Origin: Bacteroidia bacterium | GTDB taxonomy: Bacteria; Bacteroidota; Bacteroidia; Cytophagales; Cyclobacteriaceae | Length of the DNA stretch: 64,000 nucleotides | Assembly (NCBI GenBank): GCA_030425425.1 | Contig: JAUIAO010000001.1 | Location: forward strand, 62,001 to 126,000 | Reading direction: 5' to 3' | Part shown: positions 10,745 to 20,400 of the stretch, piece by piece | Layout of the letters: each line of letters opens with the position of its first letter | How positions within the stretch are numbered: the stretch's first letter is position 1 | Position numbers and translations under genes: made by a program | Notes under the pieces: generated by a model | Databases searched by the model: none | Seen by the model: the letters and a program-made list of their open reading frames with translations, nothing else | Told to the model about the DNA's origin: nothing

Positions 10745-11508
10745 AAAATTGGCAGGCCATATTGCTTCTTATATTTTTTATTTCCTGTGAAGAAGAAAGT
10801 AACCTGGATTTAAAAGGAGAGGATGAGGTGTCTATTGTGATCGAAGCACTTTTTACAAACGAACTCAAGCAACAAGAAGTGAAAATCACTAAAATCTTCC
10901 AAAATCTTAATGATGTTCCTGAGCCAGTCACGAGTGCCATTGTGATATACGTGGTAGAGGATCATATCGAATTACTCACAAGACACCCTGATAAGACAGG
11001 GGTTTACCAGACACGACCGTTTCGAGCTTTGACTGGCCAATATTATGGTCTTGGTGTGCGATATAACGGGGTAGATTATACAGCATATGCCTATTCCGAA
11101 CCAGGAGAACCGTTGGAGACACTGACCATATCTCCGGTATCGGATTCTTTATTTGAATATCATTATACTGAAAGCAGACAACCTTCTATGATGGAAGTTT
11201 ACATAAATAGTACAGGAAAAGAACCACAACTTCATCGTTTTTACACACTTGATGTATTAGATGTTAATCAGATTTTCGCTCCTGCAAAAGAGCCTGTGAC
11301 TTTTCCTGTTGGAAGCCAGATCGTGAGGCGCAAGTATTCATTGAATGAAGACCATCAGGAATTCCTGAGAGCTTTCTTATCAGAAGTAGATTGGCGTGGA
11401 GGACTTTTTGACATAGCACCCGGCAATGTGCCAACCAATTTTACAAATGGTGCCAAAGGGTATTTTGCTGTCTCTACGGTAAATATTGATACAACTTCAG
11501 TTGATTAA
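10741..11508 (+). CDS. DUF4249-type lipoprotein, partner of the TonB receptor
   Basis: A 255-residue lipoprotein. The signal peptide MKNWQAILLLIFFISC ends in a lipobox cysteine at residue 16. Its start overlaps the receptor stop (ATGA), indicating translational coupling. The body begins with the ...VSIVIEALFTNELKQQEVKITK strand pair and then ...VTSAIVIYVVEDHIELLTRHPDKTGVYQT, the usual DUF4249 pattern. These proteins are commonly encoded right after carboxypeptidase-regulatory-like TonB receptors in Bacteroidota and are presumed surface or periplasmic-leaflet accessories of uptake. The ligand is unknown. The protein is slightly shorter than many relatives. Confidence 0.85.
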   Translation: MKNWQAILLLIFFISCEEESNLDLKGEDEVSIVIEALFTNELKQQEVKITKIFQNLNDVPEPVTSAIVIYVVEDHIELLTRHPDKTGVYQTRPFRALTGQYYGLGVRYNGVDYTAYAYSEPGEPLETLTISPVSDSLFEYHYTESRQPSMMEVYINSTGKEPQLHRFYTLDVLDVNQIFAPAKEPVTFPVGSQIVRRKYSLNEDHQEFLRAFLSEVDWRGGLFDIAPGNVPTNFTNGAKGYFAVSTVNIDTTSVD

Positions 11509-11656
11509 AGAATTGTTAATCAGTAATTTATGTGTTGATTAAAGGTGTTTAGTACTCAAAATGATTTTTTTTCAATTCAGACATAGGGTGAAGTGTTACA
11601 TCTGTGTGATAGGATTAAACAATGAAAAAATTGAACTTTCACAAAATTACAAAACA

Positions 11657-12778
11657 ATGAAAAATCTTAGAATTCTCGCTTTTACCCTGTTTGCAGGTTT
11701 ATCGATGTTGTTTATCTCTTGCGACGATGAAATCCAGACTCCAATTCAGGAGGAAAACCTGCTACCAACTCGGTTTACCGTTGATGTGCCAACGGCACTT
11801 ACTACTGCCCAGTCGGGAAGCGGAAGAGTAGCTACCACTTTTGAGATGCAGGAAATGGATGGAAATGATATTTATGGCCTTCTGAGAGTTTATATTCTTG
11901 TTGGTAAAGAAGCCGGAGAGATTGTTGAGGATGTTATGACTGCTATTAGTCTCTATGGCATTGACCGACCGATGACCATGACTTATTCTGGTGATGAAGA
12001 TGGCCGAACTAAAAATCTGGAGGTTGTAGAAGGAGCTACCTATGATGGAGTAAGTTATCAATATGCGCTGACCATCACAGATGCAGATTCTGAAGGAAAT
12101 GCTGATGGAGGTTTTGCTATGCAGATATTCTGGGATAGAAGCCCGGTAAAAGGAGTGGCATTATTAAATCCGTACAACATTAATCGAGATGATAGGAGCG
12201 TACTGGACAATACCTTATTCCGAATTGATTATGACGAAACTGGTGAAAATGGATATCAGGCTTCCATGGAAGTTTCTATCACAGGGTTATTGGATGAAAA
12301 TGATTCTTCAGATCAATTTGCATTAGATAACCTGAAGATGTTTGTTGGAAAAACTGATGATGGGGTGGATATCTATGGCAACTCCAACCACCCGATGGCT
12401 AAGTTTTTCAATGATGATACCGGATTCAATTGGGCTTTTGTGGCGGCTGGAAATAAATCCGAAGACCTGGCAGTAGCAGAAGTAGGATTACCACCAAGCA
12501 CATTGAACAGTGACCTAAGAGCAGTGATATTGGGAGATTACGCTATCAAAACAGTTTTTGAAGATCAAATCAGAGAAGAATTTCCTAATATTAGTCAGGC
12601 TCTATTGGATCAGTACTTAGCTAATACGGAAGCACCGGGTTATTTTGATTCTACTGGATTTATTCAAGGTGGTGAATCTCCAGGATCACAGTTTGATGTT
12701 TATGAAAACCGAATTCAGGATCTGACTCCATTTAATCCATTAATGATTGCAAATCTGGAAATCACTTTCAATCAGTAA
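11657..12778 (+). CDS. Secreted lipoprotein of unknown function, end of the TonB operon
   Basis: The ORF track begins upstream at 11561, but ATG 11657 starts a clean lipoprotein signal (MKNLRILAFTLFAGLSMLFISC) after an A-rich leader, giving 373 residues. The mature protein is acidic and rich in Asp/Asn, with beta-type segments and no recognisable enzyme motif (GGFAMQIFWDRSPVKG and DPLTPFNPLMIANLEITFNQ-like ends). It lies 148 bases after the DUF4249 gene on the same strand, so it may have its own promoter or be the distal gene of the uptake operon. The operon ends at the hairpin terminator just downstream. No function can be assigned beyond cell-envelope location. Confidence 0.75.
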   Translation: MKNLRILAFTLFAGLSMLFISCDDEIQTPIQEENLLPTRFTVDVPTALTTAQSGSGRVATTFEMQEMDGNDIYGLLRVYILVGKEAGEIVEDVMTAISLYGIDRPMTMTYSGDEDGRTKNLEVVEGATYDGVSYQYALTITDADSEGNADGGFAMQIFWDRSPVKGVALLNPYNINRDDRSVLDNTLFRIDYDETGENGYQASMEVSITGLLDENDSSDQFALDNLKMFVGKTDDGVDIYGNSNHPMAKFFNDDTGFNWAFVAAGNKSEDLAVAEVGLPPSTLNSDLRAVILGDYAIKTVFEDQIREEFPNISQALLDQYLANTEAPGYFDSTGFIQGGESPGSQFDVYENRIQDLTPFNPLMIANLEITFNQ

Positions 12779-12780
12779 CA

Positions 12781-12811
12781 AAAAAAGGGAGCCACTGGCT
12801 CCCTTTGTCTT
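12781..12811. terminator. Bidirectional intrinsic terminator
   Basis: AAAGGGAGCC-ACT-GGCTCCCTTT forms a perfect 10-bp stem with a 3-base loop. A T-rich tail follows on the plus strand and an A-run (T-run on minus) lies on the other side. It sits between the converging lipoprotein and TonB_C genes and serves both. Confidence 0.9.
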
Positions 12812-12828
12812 TTTGTGTTAACATTTTC

Positions 12829-13191
12829 TTAATCTAATGTCAATTCGAATTTGAATGGAATTCTAACTCCTGATTTGTAAGCTTCTCCTTTTGCATCTGT
12901 TGCAGGTTCGAATTTCAAATCTTCAACAGCATTTAGTGCTGATTTCATTAAACCTTTACATGGACATGTTAATGGAGTTTTGTTGGTTACTTTACCATTT
13001 TCGTCGATTTCTACATAAACCAATACATAACCTTCTTTTCCAGCTTCATTACTTTTTTTAGGATACTTGATGTTTTGAGTTACTTCCTCAAGATTCAAAA
13101 CTTTCACCTTTTTACTGGCATTTGGCTCTCCTGAAGCGAAAGCTGAAAAACCTAATACAAGTACTGCGAGGGTTATGATATATGATTTCAT
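12829..13191 (-). CDS. Secreted stand-alone TonB C-terminal domain protein
   Basis: A 120-residue protein with a cleavable signal peptide (MKSYIITLAVLVLGFSAFAS) followed almost at once by a TonB_C domain. YPKKSNEAGKEGYVLVYVEIDENGKV and the closing GVRIPFKFELTLD are the family's beta-alpha-beta pattern. A real TonB has an uncleaved membrane anchor and a long Pro-rich spacer; both are missing. It therefore cannot transmit ExbBD energy in the usual way and is probably a periplasmic binding or modulating protein. CPCKG adds two cysteines unusual for the fold. It faces the TonB-receptor operon and shares its terminator. Confidence 0.85.
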   Translation of the reverse strand: MKSYIITLAVLVLGFSAFASGEPNASKKVKVLNLEEVTQNIKYPKKSNEAGKEGYVLVYVEIDENGKVTNKTPLTCPCKGLMKSALNAVEDLKFEPATDAKGEAYKSGVRIPFKFELTLD

Positions 13192-13533
13192 GAATGTTAG
13201 TCTTTAAAATTCTCTGTTACTGAATTGATAATACAATGTTAATCAAATATTAATTTGTTAACAATAGCGTAACATTGAAATTCATCATTAATATCACTGA
13301 CTTTTGAGATTATTTGCGTGAACGTGTGAATTTGGATCGGAATTGAAAGATTTTCAGATGTTGGTAAATGGGATCCGAGTTAGTTGGTTACGGGTGAACG
13401 AGTTTTGATTTATCAGGGTATCATTTTGAGATGCAAGTGGTGAATTATACTTGATTATCTTTTTGACGCTATTTATTATTTTCACAGATAACACAAATCT
13501 AATTTTGATTGAAAGAGATATCTTATAAATAAC
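13192..13533. other. Gene-free A+T-rich stretch upstream of the broken gene
   Basis: This ~340-base stretch holds the promoter side of the TonB_C gene. I see no ORF, RNA gene or clear repeat in it. The last ~60 bases (TTATTTTCAC, then TTTTGATTGAAAG) are promoter-like for the small gene that follows. Confidence 0.4.
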
Positions 13534-13806
13534 ATGAATTTAACAATTAACCAGTACCTCAAAGAAGCCATTTACATAGACCTGTCAATGTTAATAATGA
13601 TGGTGATTGTAGTCGTGTATTTAAGGTTGAATTTGAAAGGTAAAATGATCTTGGTTTTTTCATATTGGATTACAAAACAATTGGAATTCGCTTACTTTTA
13701 ACACGTTAATTATTTATATGATGAATTATTAATTAATTGGCTATCGGGCTTACTGCCAATTTCAATTTTAGGAATCACATATTATATGATTCGAAATAAA
13801 TATTAA
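13534..13806 (+). pseudogene. Small two-TM membrane protein gene interrupted by an in-frame TAA
   Basis: Absent from the ORF track because it is short and interrupted. From ATG 13534 the frame reads MNLTINQYLKEAIYIDLSML with a hydrophobic stretch LIMMVIVVVYL, and stops at TAA 13699-13701 after 55 codons. The same frame continues without shift from the next codon (HVNYLYDELLINWLSGLLPI, then SILGITYYMIRNKY) to TAA 13804-13806. The continuation gives a second hydrophobic helix ending in a basic tail. Both halves look like one ~91-residue, two-helix membrane protein broken by a single nonsense codon. I do not recognise the family. It could also be a genuine 55-residue peptide. Confidence 0.4.
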
Positions 13807-13982
13807 ATAGAATTAAAGTGATTAATTTGAAATAGGTTAGAATCAGACCAAAATTCCTCAACATAATTAAACATGAAGTTGATTGAAAATCTTTTTATGT
13901 AAGAGTTTTAACTTTTATCATTTAGATAAATAATCAAGCAACTCGAATCCAATTAACCAGTAAACCCGCAACTATTAAACTT

Positions 13983-16900
13983 GTGAACCCTCAACCCAAC
14001 AAACCCTTTCATATATATCGATCTGGAGCCGGATCAGGTAAGACTTATACGCTCGCCAAATCATATCTCACTTTAGCACTTTCACGTGGATCATCGTTCA
14101 AGAATGTCCTTGGTGTGACTTTTACCAACAAAGCCACAGAGGAGATGAAAAGTAGGATTGTTAGCATTTTAAAAGCACTGGCTAACAACGCTGGACATCC
14201 GATGAGCAAAGATTTGTGTGAAGCCCTGGAAATCAATGAATCGGAATTGGTGAAGAGAGCAAATGGTGTGCTAAGCGATATTCTTCACCAATATGGCCGG
14301 TTCAGCATTGTGACTATCGATAGTTTTTTCAATCAGGTAATTCGGTCCTTTGCCAAGGAAATGGGTCTGCAAGGAACGTTCACGATTGATCTTGATCAGA
14401 AAACAGTGATCGAACGAGTAATAGATCGAATGTTGATGGAGATAGGCGATGAGGACAAAAAGCAGCTAAGAGGGTGGTTGACGGAATTTGCAGAGCATCG
14501 GGTAGATGAAGGACAAACATGGGATTTTAGATCAGATGTGACCAAACTCGCCGGTGAAATCCTCAAAGATGATTTTAAAAAGCATGCCTCTGAAATCTTG
14601 AGCCTGAGTGAGAAACCTGGCTTTTTCCTTCAGATGAGGAAAGAGCTTCAGGTAGTACGATTTCAGTTTGAGAATGAAATCAAGAATCACGCCAAGCAAT
14701 TCAACCAATATTTAGAAAAGGAAGGCCTCTCGGTAGATGTATTTACATACAAAGCTTCAGGTCCAGCCGGGCTTTTTGACAAGCTGGTGAAGTCCATTGA
14801 AAAAGGAGATAAAATAGAGATTCCAAAAAGAAGCCGTGATGCCAAAGGAGAGATTACCAAATGGCTATCCAAACCTAACCTGAAAACAGGGCACCTGAAT
14901 CATCAGTTAGAATCTGTCATTATTCCTTTGCATAGCGATCTGATCGATTATATAGATCAGCAAATGATCGTTTATCAGTCTGCCAGGGAAGTACTCAGGT
15001 ATCTGTTTACGTTTGGGATTTTGGCACAGATCAATCGCTACATTCAGTGGTATCGCGATGAGCATGATGTCATGTTGATTGCAGATTTGCCGGATTTTCT
15101 ACATCAGATCATCAATGATAGCGATACACCTTTCATTTATGAGAAAGTTGGTTCCATTTTCAGTCATTATCTGATAGATGAGTTTCAGGATACATCAGCT
15201 TTCCAATGGGATAACTTTATGCCTTTAGTAAAAAACTCTACTGATTCCGAGCAATTCAGCATGGTAGTAGGAGATGTGAAGCAATCCATTTATCGATTCC
15301 GTGGAGGAGATTGGGAACTGCTGCAAAACAGAGTAAAAGAGGATATTGGAGACTACCATGCCGAAACGCACAATCTGGACGTGAACTGGCGAAGTGATCC
15401 GGCTATTATTGAATTTAATAATGACTTTTTCATCCGAGCAGCAGATTTTTCCAGAAGTTGGTTTGCTGATATGGTTACGGAAGTACAGCATAATACCATT
15501 CGTGGCAGGATAGAAGAAAATGTTCAACGGGTCTTTGACACTTTTAGCGATGTAGCTCAGAGAATTCCCGAATCGAAAAAGGAATCCAAAGGAAGCATTC
15601 GGCTTGAATTTATCGGAAAGGATGACAATGAAGAAGGGTGGACTCAGGAAGCTATTGAACGAACGATCAGGCAAGTGGAGGATTTGCAGCGCAAGGGTTA
15701 TGAACTCAGAGATATTGCGATCCTGACCAGATATTCCCGTGAAGGGAGGGACATTGCCAATGCTTTTATCGATTATAGAAATTCAGAGTTGGCTGACCCT
15801 GACTTAAAATATGAAGTTGTGAGTAGTGAGGCGCTTTACCTCACTTCCAGTCATTTGGTTCGTTTCATCGTTTCGCTGATCAAGTGGCTCAATGATGAGA
15901 AAAATACCATTGTGCTTTGCGAGTGGTTGTATGAATATCAGCACTATATTTTGAATGCTGAGGTTTCGGAAAGTGATATTTTCTCCACTTATGATCAGTG
16001 GGAAAAACTCGTTCCGAAAGCTTTTAAAGAACAAAGAGAATACTTAAAAACCTTACCACTTTATGAATTGGTGGAAGGAATCATTCGTTTGTTCGAGCTC
16101 AATCAATTGCAGGAAGAATTTGCCTATTTGCAAGGCTTTCAGGATGCCGTTTTGGATTATTCTAAAAACGAACGAGGGGATATTGCCTCCTTTTTGGAAT
16201 GGTGGGAGAAAGTCCGAAAGGAGCGTGCCATTCAGATATCTGATCAAAACAATGCCATCAAGATTCTGACCATTCATAAGTCAAAAGGACTTGAGTTTCC
16301 GGTAGTGATTTTACCATTTCTCAGCTGGGATTTTGACAATACTTCTGGATTTAATGACACCATTCTTTGGTGTGAGGGCAATGTGGCTCCTTCGCCTTTC
16401 AATAAGCTGCCGGTTTTGCCATTAAAATATTCAGCCAATCTTGCGAACACCTATTGGGGAGAGCAGTATTATTTGGAAAAACTCAAAACGCATCTGGACA
16501 ATCTGAATATGCTTTATGTGGCATTTACTCGTCCGGTGGAAGTATTGATTGGTTATGGGAAATTACCTTCCGGGAAATCATTAAATGCTTACACGCTCAT
16601 TCACAAGCTTTGTGCTGACACAGAAAACTGGGACGATGCAACGAATATCTTTCAGGTTGGGGAAATACCTACTCAACAAAACGAAGCTGTTGAAACGATT
16701 GAATACGGTCTGGAAAACTATCAAAGCAGTCCATGGAGGAATAAAGTGAGTCTGCAAATGCGTGGCTCAGCGGAGTTGAATGACGAAATTGTGATTGATG
16801 CGGCGCAGGCTGGAATAGTGATGCATGAACAGTTGAGCAAGATCAGATATCGACAGGATTTGGATCGCTACATTGGATTGCCAGTGCACGAAGATCTCAG

Positions 16901-17186
16901 AGCGATTGTAGATCACCCTGAGTTAGCAGATTGGTTTTCTGATGATTGGAATGTGGCCAATGAAGTGCCAATTTTATTGCCAGGTGGAGATTTTAAGCGT
17001 ATCGACCGATTGAACTGGCGAGAAAATGAGACGGTTGTCATTGACTTTAAAACAGGAGCTAAGCGTAAAAAAGACCATTATCAGGTCAAAGATTATTTGA
17101 AAATACTGGCTCAAATGGGCTATACGGGGATTAAAGGATATCTGGTGTATTTGCAGGACTTAGAAGTAGAGGAGGTGGCGAAATGA
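13983..17186 (+). CDS. addA: AddA-like UvrD-family helicase/RecB-type nuclease
   Basis: The helicase-nuclease subunit of an AddAB-type double-strand-break end-resection enzyme, 1067 residues. The N-terminal SF1A motor has Walker A RSGAGSGKTYTLAK (about residues 13-26), FTNKATEEMKSR (motif Ia), HYLIDEFQDTS (motif II, about 395-405), GDVKQSIYRFRGG (motif III) and TIHKSKGLEFPVVILPF (motif V). The C-terminal RecB-like nuclease shows GIVMHEQLS, RIDRL and VIDFKTG, supplying the acidic and Lys ligands. The start is GTG 13983 by fit of the P-loop position. It overlaps addB by four bases (ATGA). It acts in recombinational repair and may also degrade foreign linear DNA. Confidence 0.9.
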   Translation: MNPQPNKPFHIYRSGAGSGKTYTLAKSYLTLALSRGSSFKNVLGVTFTNKATEEMKSRIVSILKALANNAGHPMSKDLCEALEINESELVKRANGVLSDILHQYGRFSIVTIDSFFNQVIRSFAKEMGLQGTFTIDLDQKTVIERVIDRMLMEIGDEDKKQLRGWLTEFAEHRVDEGQTWDFRSDVTKLAGEILKDDFKKHASEILSLSEKPGFFLQMRKELQVVRFQFENEIKNHAKQFNQYLEKEGLSVDVFTYKASGPAGLFDKLVKSIEKGDKIEIPKRSRDAKGEITKWLSKPNLKTGHLNHQLESVIIPLHSDLIDYIDQQMIVYQSAREVLRYLFTFGILAQINRYIQWYRDEHDVMLIADLPDFLHQIINDSDTPFIYEKVGSIFSHYLIDEFQDTSAFQWDNFMPLVKNSTDSEQFSMVVGDVKQSIYRFRGGDWELLQNRVKEDIGDYHAETHNLDVNWRSDPAIIEFNNDFFIRAADFSRSWFADMVTEVQHNTIRGRIEENVQRVFDTFSDVAQRIPESKKESKGSIRLEFIGKDDNEEGWTQEAIERTIRQVEDLQRKGYELRDIAILTRYSREGRDIANAFIDYRNSELADPDLKYEVVSSEALYLTSSHLVRFIVSLIKWLNDEKNTIVLCEWLYEYQHYILNAEVSESDIFSTYDQWEKLVPKAFKEQREYLKTLPLYELVEGIIRLFELNQLQEEFAYLQGFQDAVLDYSKNERGDIASFLEWWEKVRKERAIQISDQNNAIKILTIHKSKGLEFPVVILPFLSWDFDNTSGFNDTILWCEGNVAPSPFNKLPVLPLKYSANLANTYWGEQYYLEKLKTHLDNLNMLYVAFTRPVEVLIGYGKLPSGKSLNAYTLIHKLCADTENWDDATNIFQVGEIPTQQNEAVETIEYGLENYQSSPWRNKVSLQMRGSAELNDEIVIDAAQAGIVMHEQLSKIRYRQDLDRYIGLPVHEDLRAIVDHPELADWFSDDWNVANEVPILLPGGDFKRIDRLNWRENETVVIDFKTGAKRKKDHYQVKDYLKILAQMGYTGIKGYLVYLQDLEVEEVAK

Positions 17187-20050
17187 AAGGAAAAAACACT
17201 TTTATAGCAGAACTAGCCAATATAATTCTTGAAGAAAACCGAGAACATCTTCATGAAGTGACGGTAGTGTTTCCAAACAGAAGAGCTGGATTGTTTTTTC
17301 GGCAGGCCTTGGCCGAGTTGATTGATAAACCGGTGTGGATGCCGCAGGTCATCAGCATGCAGGATTTTGTGGGCCGATTGTCGAATCTTCGAATTCTTGA
17401 AATACTGGAGGCTGTTTTTGAGCTTTTTGAAGTTTATAAAAAGCAGCAAAACAAAGAGGAGTCGTTTGATCAGTTCTTCTTCTGGGGAGAGATGATCCTT
17501 CGCGATTTTGAGGAAATCGATCATTATCTGGTGAATGCAGAGCATCTTTTTACCAGCATAAAAACACAGAAGGAGCTCGACGAAGAGTTTTACTTTTTGG
17601 ATGAAGAAGACAAGCGCATCATTCAGAGCTTTTGGAGTAGTTTCCTTCCAAAGACTACTAAAAGTCAGGAAGCGTTTCTGGAAACCTGGAAAATTTTACT
17701 GCCGATTTACACCAATTTCCGGGAGGTTTTAAAGAAGAAAGGACTTGCTTATGGAGGTATGCTCTATCGGGAAGTTTCAGAAAACCTTGAAGGAGTTCTG
17801 AGTCATTCGAGGTTGTATTTTGCCGGATTCAATGCCCTCACATTTGCTGAAGAAAAGATCATCAAGCATTTTGTGCTGGAAGAAAAAGCACGTGTCATCT
17901 GGGACATGGATGACTATTATTTCTCCAACCCAAAACAAGAAGCTGGTTTTTTCCTTCGAGAATACAAGAAAGACAGTGTTTTAGAAAAGACATTTCCAGA
18001 AGATCCAGATCAGCGAATCAAAGAGTCAAAATCTTTCTTTGCTACAGGAGTTTCGCTGGAAGTTGGACAGACCAAAGCTCTGGCTGAAGACTTATCTAAA
18101 GTAGCTCAAAACCCGGATTTCGATCCTCAAAATACGGTGGTGGTATTACCGAAGGAGCACATGCTTTTTCCGGTTTTGCATGCTATTTCTCCAGAGATTG
18201 ACAAGATCAATATCACAATGGGCTATCCGCTCAAAGATACTCCAGTTTACAGTTTACTGGAAAATGTACTCCAACTGCAGAACCTACGGAAAGATCCCGT
18301 AAAAGGCGCAAGCTTTTACTACAAATCTGTGCTAGAGGTAGTAGAGCATCCTTTGCTTTATGTTTTGGAATCAGAGCCGATCAATGCTTTAATCGCTGAT
18401 ATTCGAAAACGAAATAGGATTACACTAAATCTTGACGATATCAAGTTGACTCACCCGATTTTTCAGTCCATTTTCACAAAACCCGAAAATCCTTTTGAAT
18501 ACTTACTGGATATTCTGCGAAAGCTGTACGAGCACTGGAAAGATCAGGGACATGATTTAGAACTGGAATTTATCAGTCGGTTCTACCAGCATGTGCAGCA
18601 GCTACATGAAATGATCGGTGAGCGTACGGAAGATTTGGATTATGATTTCCTGATTAAGCTCTTTCGAAGACTATCACGAAGTATGAAAATTCCGTTTACG
18701 GGTGAGCCACTGAATGGCCTTCAGGTAATGGGGATTTTGGAGACACGGAATCTTGATTTTGAAAATGTCTTCATCCTCAATATGAATGAAGACAGCTGGC
18801 CTGCAGCTCCACGTCGAGGTTCGTTTATACCGTTCAATATTCGCAAAGCCTTCAGTTTGCCGGTTTTTGATCATCAGGATGCCATCTATGCGTACTTGTT
18901 TTATCGATTGCTTCAGAGAGCGAAGAACATTCACATCTATTACAATACGGTTTCGGAGTTCAATATCAATGGGGAACTGAGCCGATTGGTGCAGCAATTG
19001 GAAATCGAGTCTGATCATGTATTTAAGAAGCGCATTTTGGCTAGTCCGATTAAGACGAAGATGCCGGAAGCCATTTCGATAGAGAAGAATGAATTGATTC
19101 TTTCGAAAATGGAGCGATACGCGGTAGGCTATACAGGAGCAAAACCTTCACTGCTTACACCATCTGCTATAAACACCTATTTGGATTGCAGTTTGAAGTA
19201 TTATTTCAAATATGTGGAGAAACTGTATGAGCCAGAGGAGGTTCAGGAGGAAATGGAGCCCATGGTTTTTGGGAATATTCTTCACAACAGCATGGAGATG
19301 TTGTATCAAAATTTCATCAAAGAATATAAGCGAACTGAAGTTTATCCACAGGATTTTATGTGGATCAAGCAAGGGGTTCGCGGTGCAATCAATAAAGCAT
19401 TTATCGATCACTATGGAGTGAAGAATGAAAAGAAATTCAAGCTAGAAGGTCGATCCATTATCGCGCATGATATCCTTGTGAAGTTTATTGAGAAGATTCT
19501 GGATTACGATCAGCAGTATGCTCCATTCAGAATCATTGGACTGGAAATCGATCAAAAGAAAGGAGAGGAGGTCACATTCCCGATTCAGATCAATGGAGAG
19601 GAAAAGCGTATTCGGCTTAAAGGAATCATCGACCGGGTTGATATGAAGCAGGGTAAAGTTCGCGTGGTGGATTACAAAACGGGTCGTGATGAAAAGGACT
19701 TTAAGGATGTGCCTTCATTGATCGATCGATCAGACAAGAAGCGCAAGAAAGCAGTTTTCCAGGTCTTCTATTATTGTTACTTGTTTTTACAGCATTATGA
19801 TGGAGAGTTCGATAGCATAGAACCTGGGCTGTTTAATAGTCGGGATTTGTTCGGAGCGGATTTTGATTGGCAGGTTTTTGACAGCAAACACAAAACTCCG
19901 GTCTCTGATTTCAGGCAATACTTGCCAGAGTTTGAAACAATTTTAGGAGAAGTATTAACTGATATTTACAATCCCGAAACGAGATTCGATCAAACTGAAG
20001 ACAGAGACAAGTGTAAGTATTGTACCTATGTTGATATCTGTGGGAGGTAG
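17183..20050 (+). CDS. addB: AddB-like PD-(D/E)XK nuclease with Fe-S cysteines and no P-loop
   Basis: The partner of AddA, 955 residues. The N-terminus (VVFPNRRAGLFFRQALAEL) has a helicase-like fold but no GxxxxGKT, so it cannot bind ATP as a motor. The C-terminal third carries the nuclease: FGNILHNSME (His), GIIDRVDM (Asp) and VRVVDYKTG (Asp/Lys). Cysteines that would hold the AddB iron-sulfur cluster are TYLDCSLKYYF upstream of the nuclease core and CKYCTYVDICGR at the very C-terminus. LTPSAINTYLDC is the characteristic entry to this domain. The order and ATGA overlap with addA indicate co-translation and a stable heterodimer. Confidence 0.88.
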   Translation: MKGKNTFIAELANIILEENREHLHEVTVVFPNRRAGLFFRQALAELIDKPVWMPQVISMQDFVGRLSNLRILEILEAVFELFEVYKKQQNKEESFDQFFFWGEMILRDFEEIDHYLVNAEHLFTSIKTQKELDEEFYFLDEEDKRIIQSFWSSFLPKTTKSQEAFLETWKILLPIYTNFREVLKKKGLAYGGMLYREVSENLEGVLSHSRLYFAGFNALTFAEEKIIKHFVLEEKARVIWDMDDYYFSNPKQEAGFFLREYKKDSVLEKTFPEDPDQRIKESKSFFATGVSLEVGQTKALAEDLSKVAQNPDFDPQNTVVVLPKEHMLFPVLHAISPEIDKINITMGYPLKDTPVYSLLENVLQLQNLRKDPVKGASFYYKSVLEVVEHPLLYVLESEPINALIADIRKRNRITLNLDDIKLTHPIFQSIFTKPENPFEYLLDILRKLYEHWKDQGHDLELEFISRFYQHVQQLHEMIGERTEDLDYDFLIKLFRRLSRSMKIPFTGEPLNGLQVMGILETRNLDFENVFILNMNEDSWPAAPRRGSFIPFNIRKAFSLPVFDHQDAIYAYLFYRLLQRAKNIHIYYNTVSEFNINGELSRLVQQLEIESDHVFKKRILASPIKTKMPEAISIEKNELILSKMERYAVGYTGAKPSLLTPSAINTYLDCSLKYYFKYVEKLYEPEEVQEEMEPMVFGNILHNSMEMLYQNFIKEYKRTEVYPQDFMWIKQGVRGAINKAFIDHYGVKNEKKFKLEGRSIIAHDILVKFIEKILDYDQQYAPFRIIGLEIDQKKGEEVTFPIQINGEEKRIRLKGIIDRVDMKQGKVRVVDYKTGRDEKDFKDVPSLIDRSDKKRKKAVFQVFYYCYLFLQHYDGEFDSIEPGLFNSRDLFGADFDWQVFDSKHKTPVSDFRQYLPEFETILGEVLTDIYNPETRFDQTEDRDKCKYCTYVDICGR

Positions 20051-20095
20051 TTGCTTTACGCTCATCGCCATTCGCTTTTTTCGCCGTGGTTCGTT

Positions 20096-20142
20096 CCTCA
20101 TGAATCCCATACGCTAATCGCTAACCGCAGTTCGCCTTACGC
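20096..20142 (+). repeat. Direct repeat copy 1 (47 bp)
   Basis: Begins CCTCATGAATCCCATACGC and ends AGTTCGCCTTACGC. It matches 20347-20400 over nearly all its length, apart from a short insertion in the second copy. Confidence 0.75.
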
Positions 20143-20195
20143 TTTTCGCCTTCTTTCAGAACCGTCATTCAGACCGCAGGAAAGAATCTCCAACC

Positions 20196-20219
20196 GGCGC
20201 GAGTGTCCTCACTCGTGCC
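20196..20219. repeat. GTG-TCCT-CAC hairpin element, copy 1
   Basis: GGCGCGAGTG-TCCT-CACTCGTGCC forms a 10-bp stem (one G-U pair) with a TCCT tetraloop. The same core recurs at 24769-24784 and, inverted with loop AGGA, at 24800-24819. Confidence 0.7.
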
Positions 20220-20346
20220 TTTGATGACGATGCAAACACTTTCCCAGACTCCCCGGTATTTTTTTCGTGCCTCAGAAATCCCTGGAGTGACTTACGGAAA
20301 GAATTGTTTACTTTTCACTAATAACTCTTTTCCCTGTGATTCGCGA

Positions 20347-20400
20347 CCTCATGAATCCCATACGCCTTTCGCTAATGGCTAACCACAGTTCGTCTTACGC
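20347..20400 (+). repeat. Direct repeat copy 2 (54 bp)
   Basis: Second copy of the element at 20096-20142: CCTCATGAATCCCATACGC, then an extra CTTT, then TCGCTAATGGCTAACC and CAGTTCGTCTTACGC. The two copies are ~250 bases apart. Confidence 0.75.

Noticed and set aside
11561-11656. Extended N-terminus of the lipoprotein at 11657
   Set aside because: A clean lipoprotein signal starts at ATG 11657; the extension would bury it.
15225-15674. 149-aa minus-strand ORF inside addA, and similar long antisense ORFs (32049-32546, 38684-39130)
   Set aside because: They lie wholly inside well-recognised genes on the other strand and look like shadows of codon bias, with no signal or domain.
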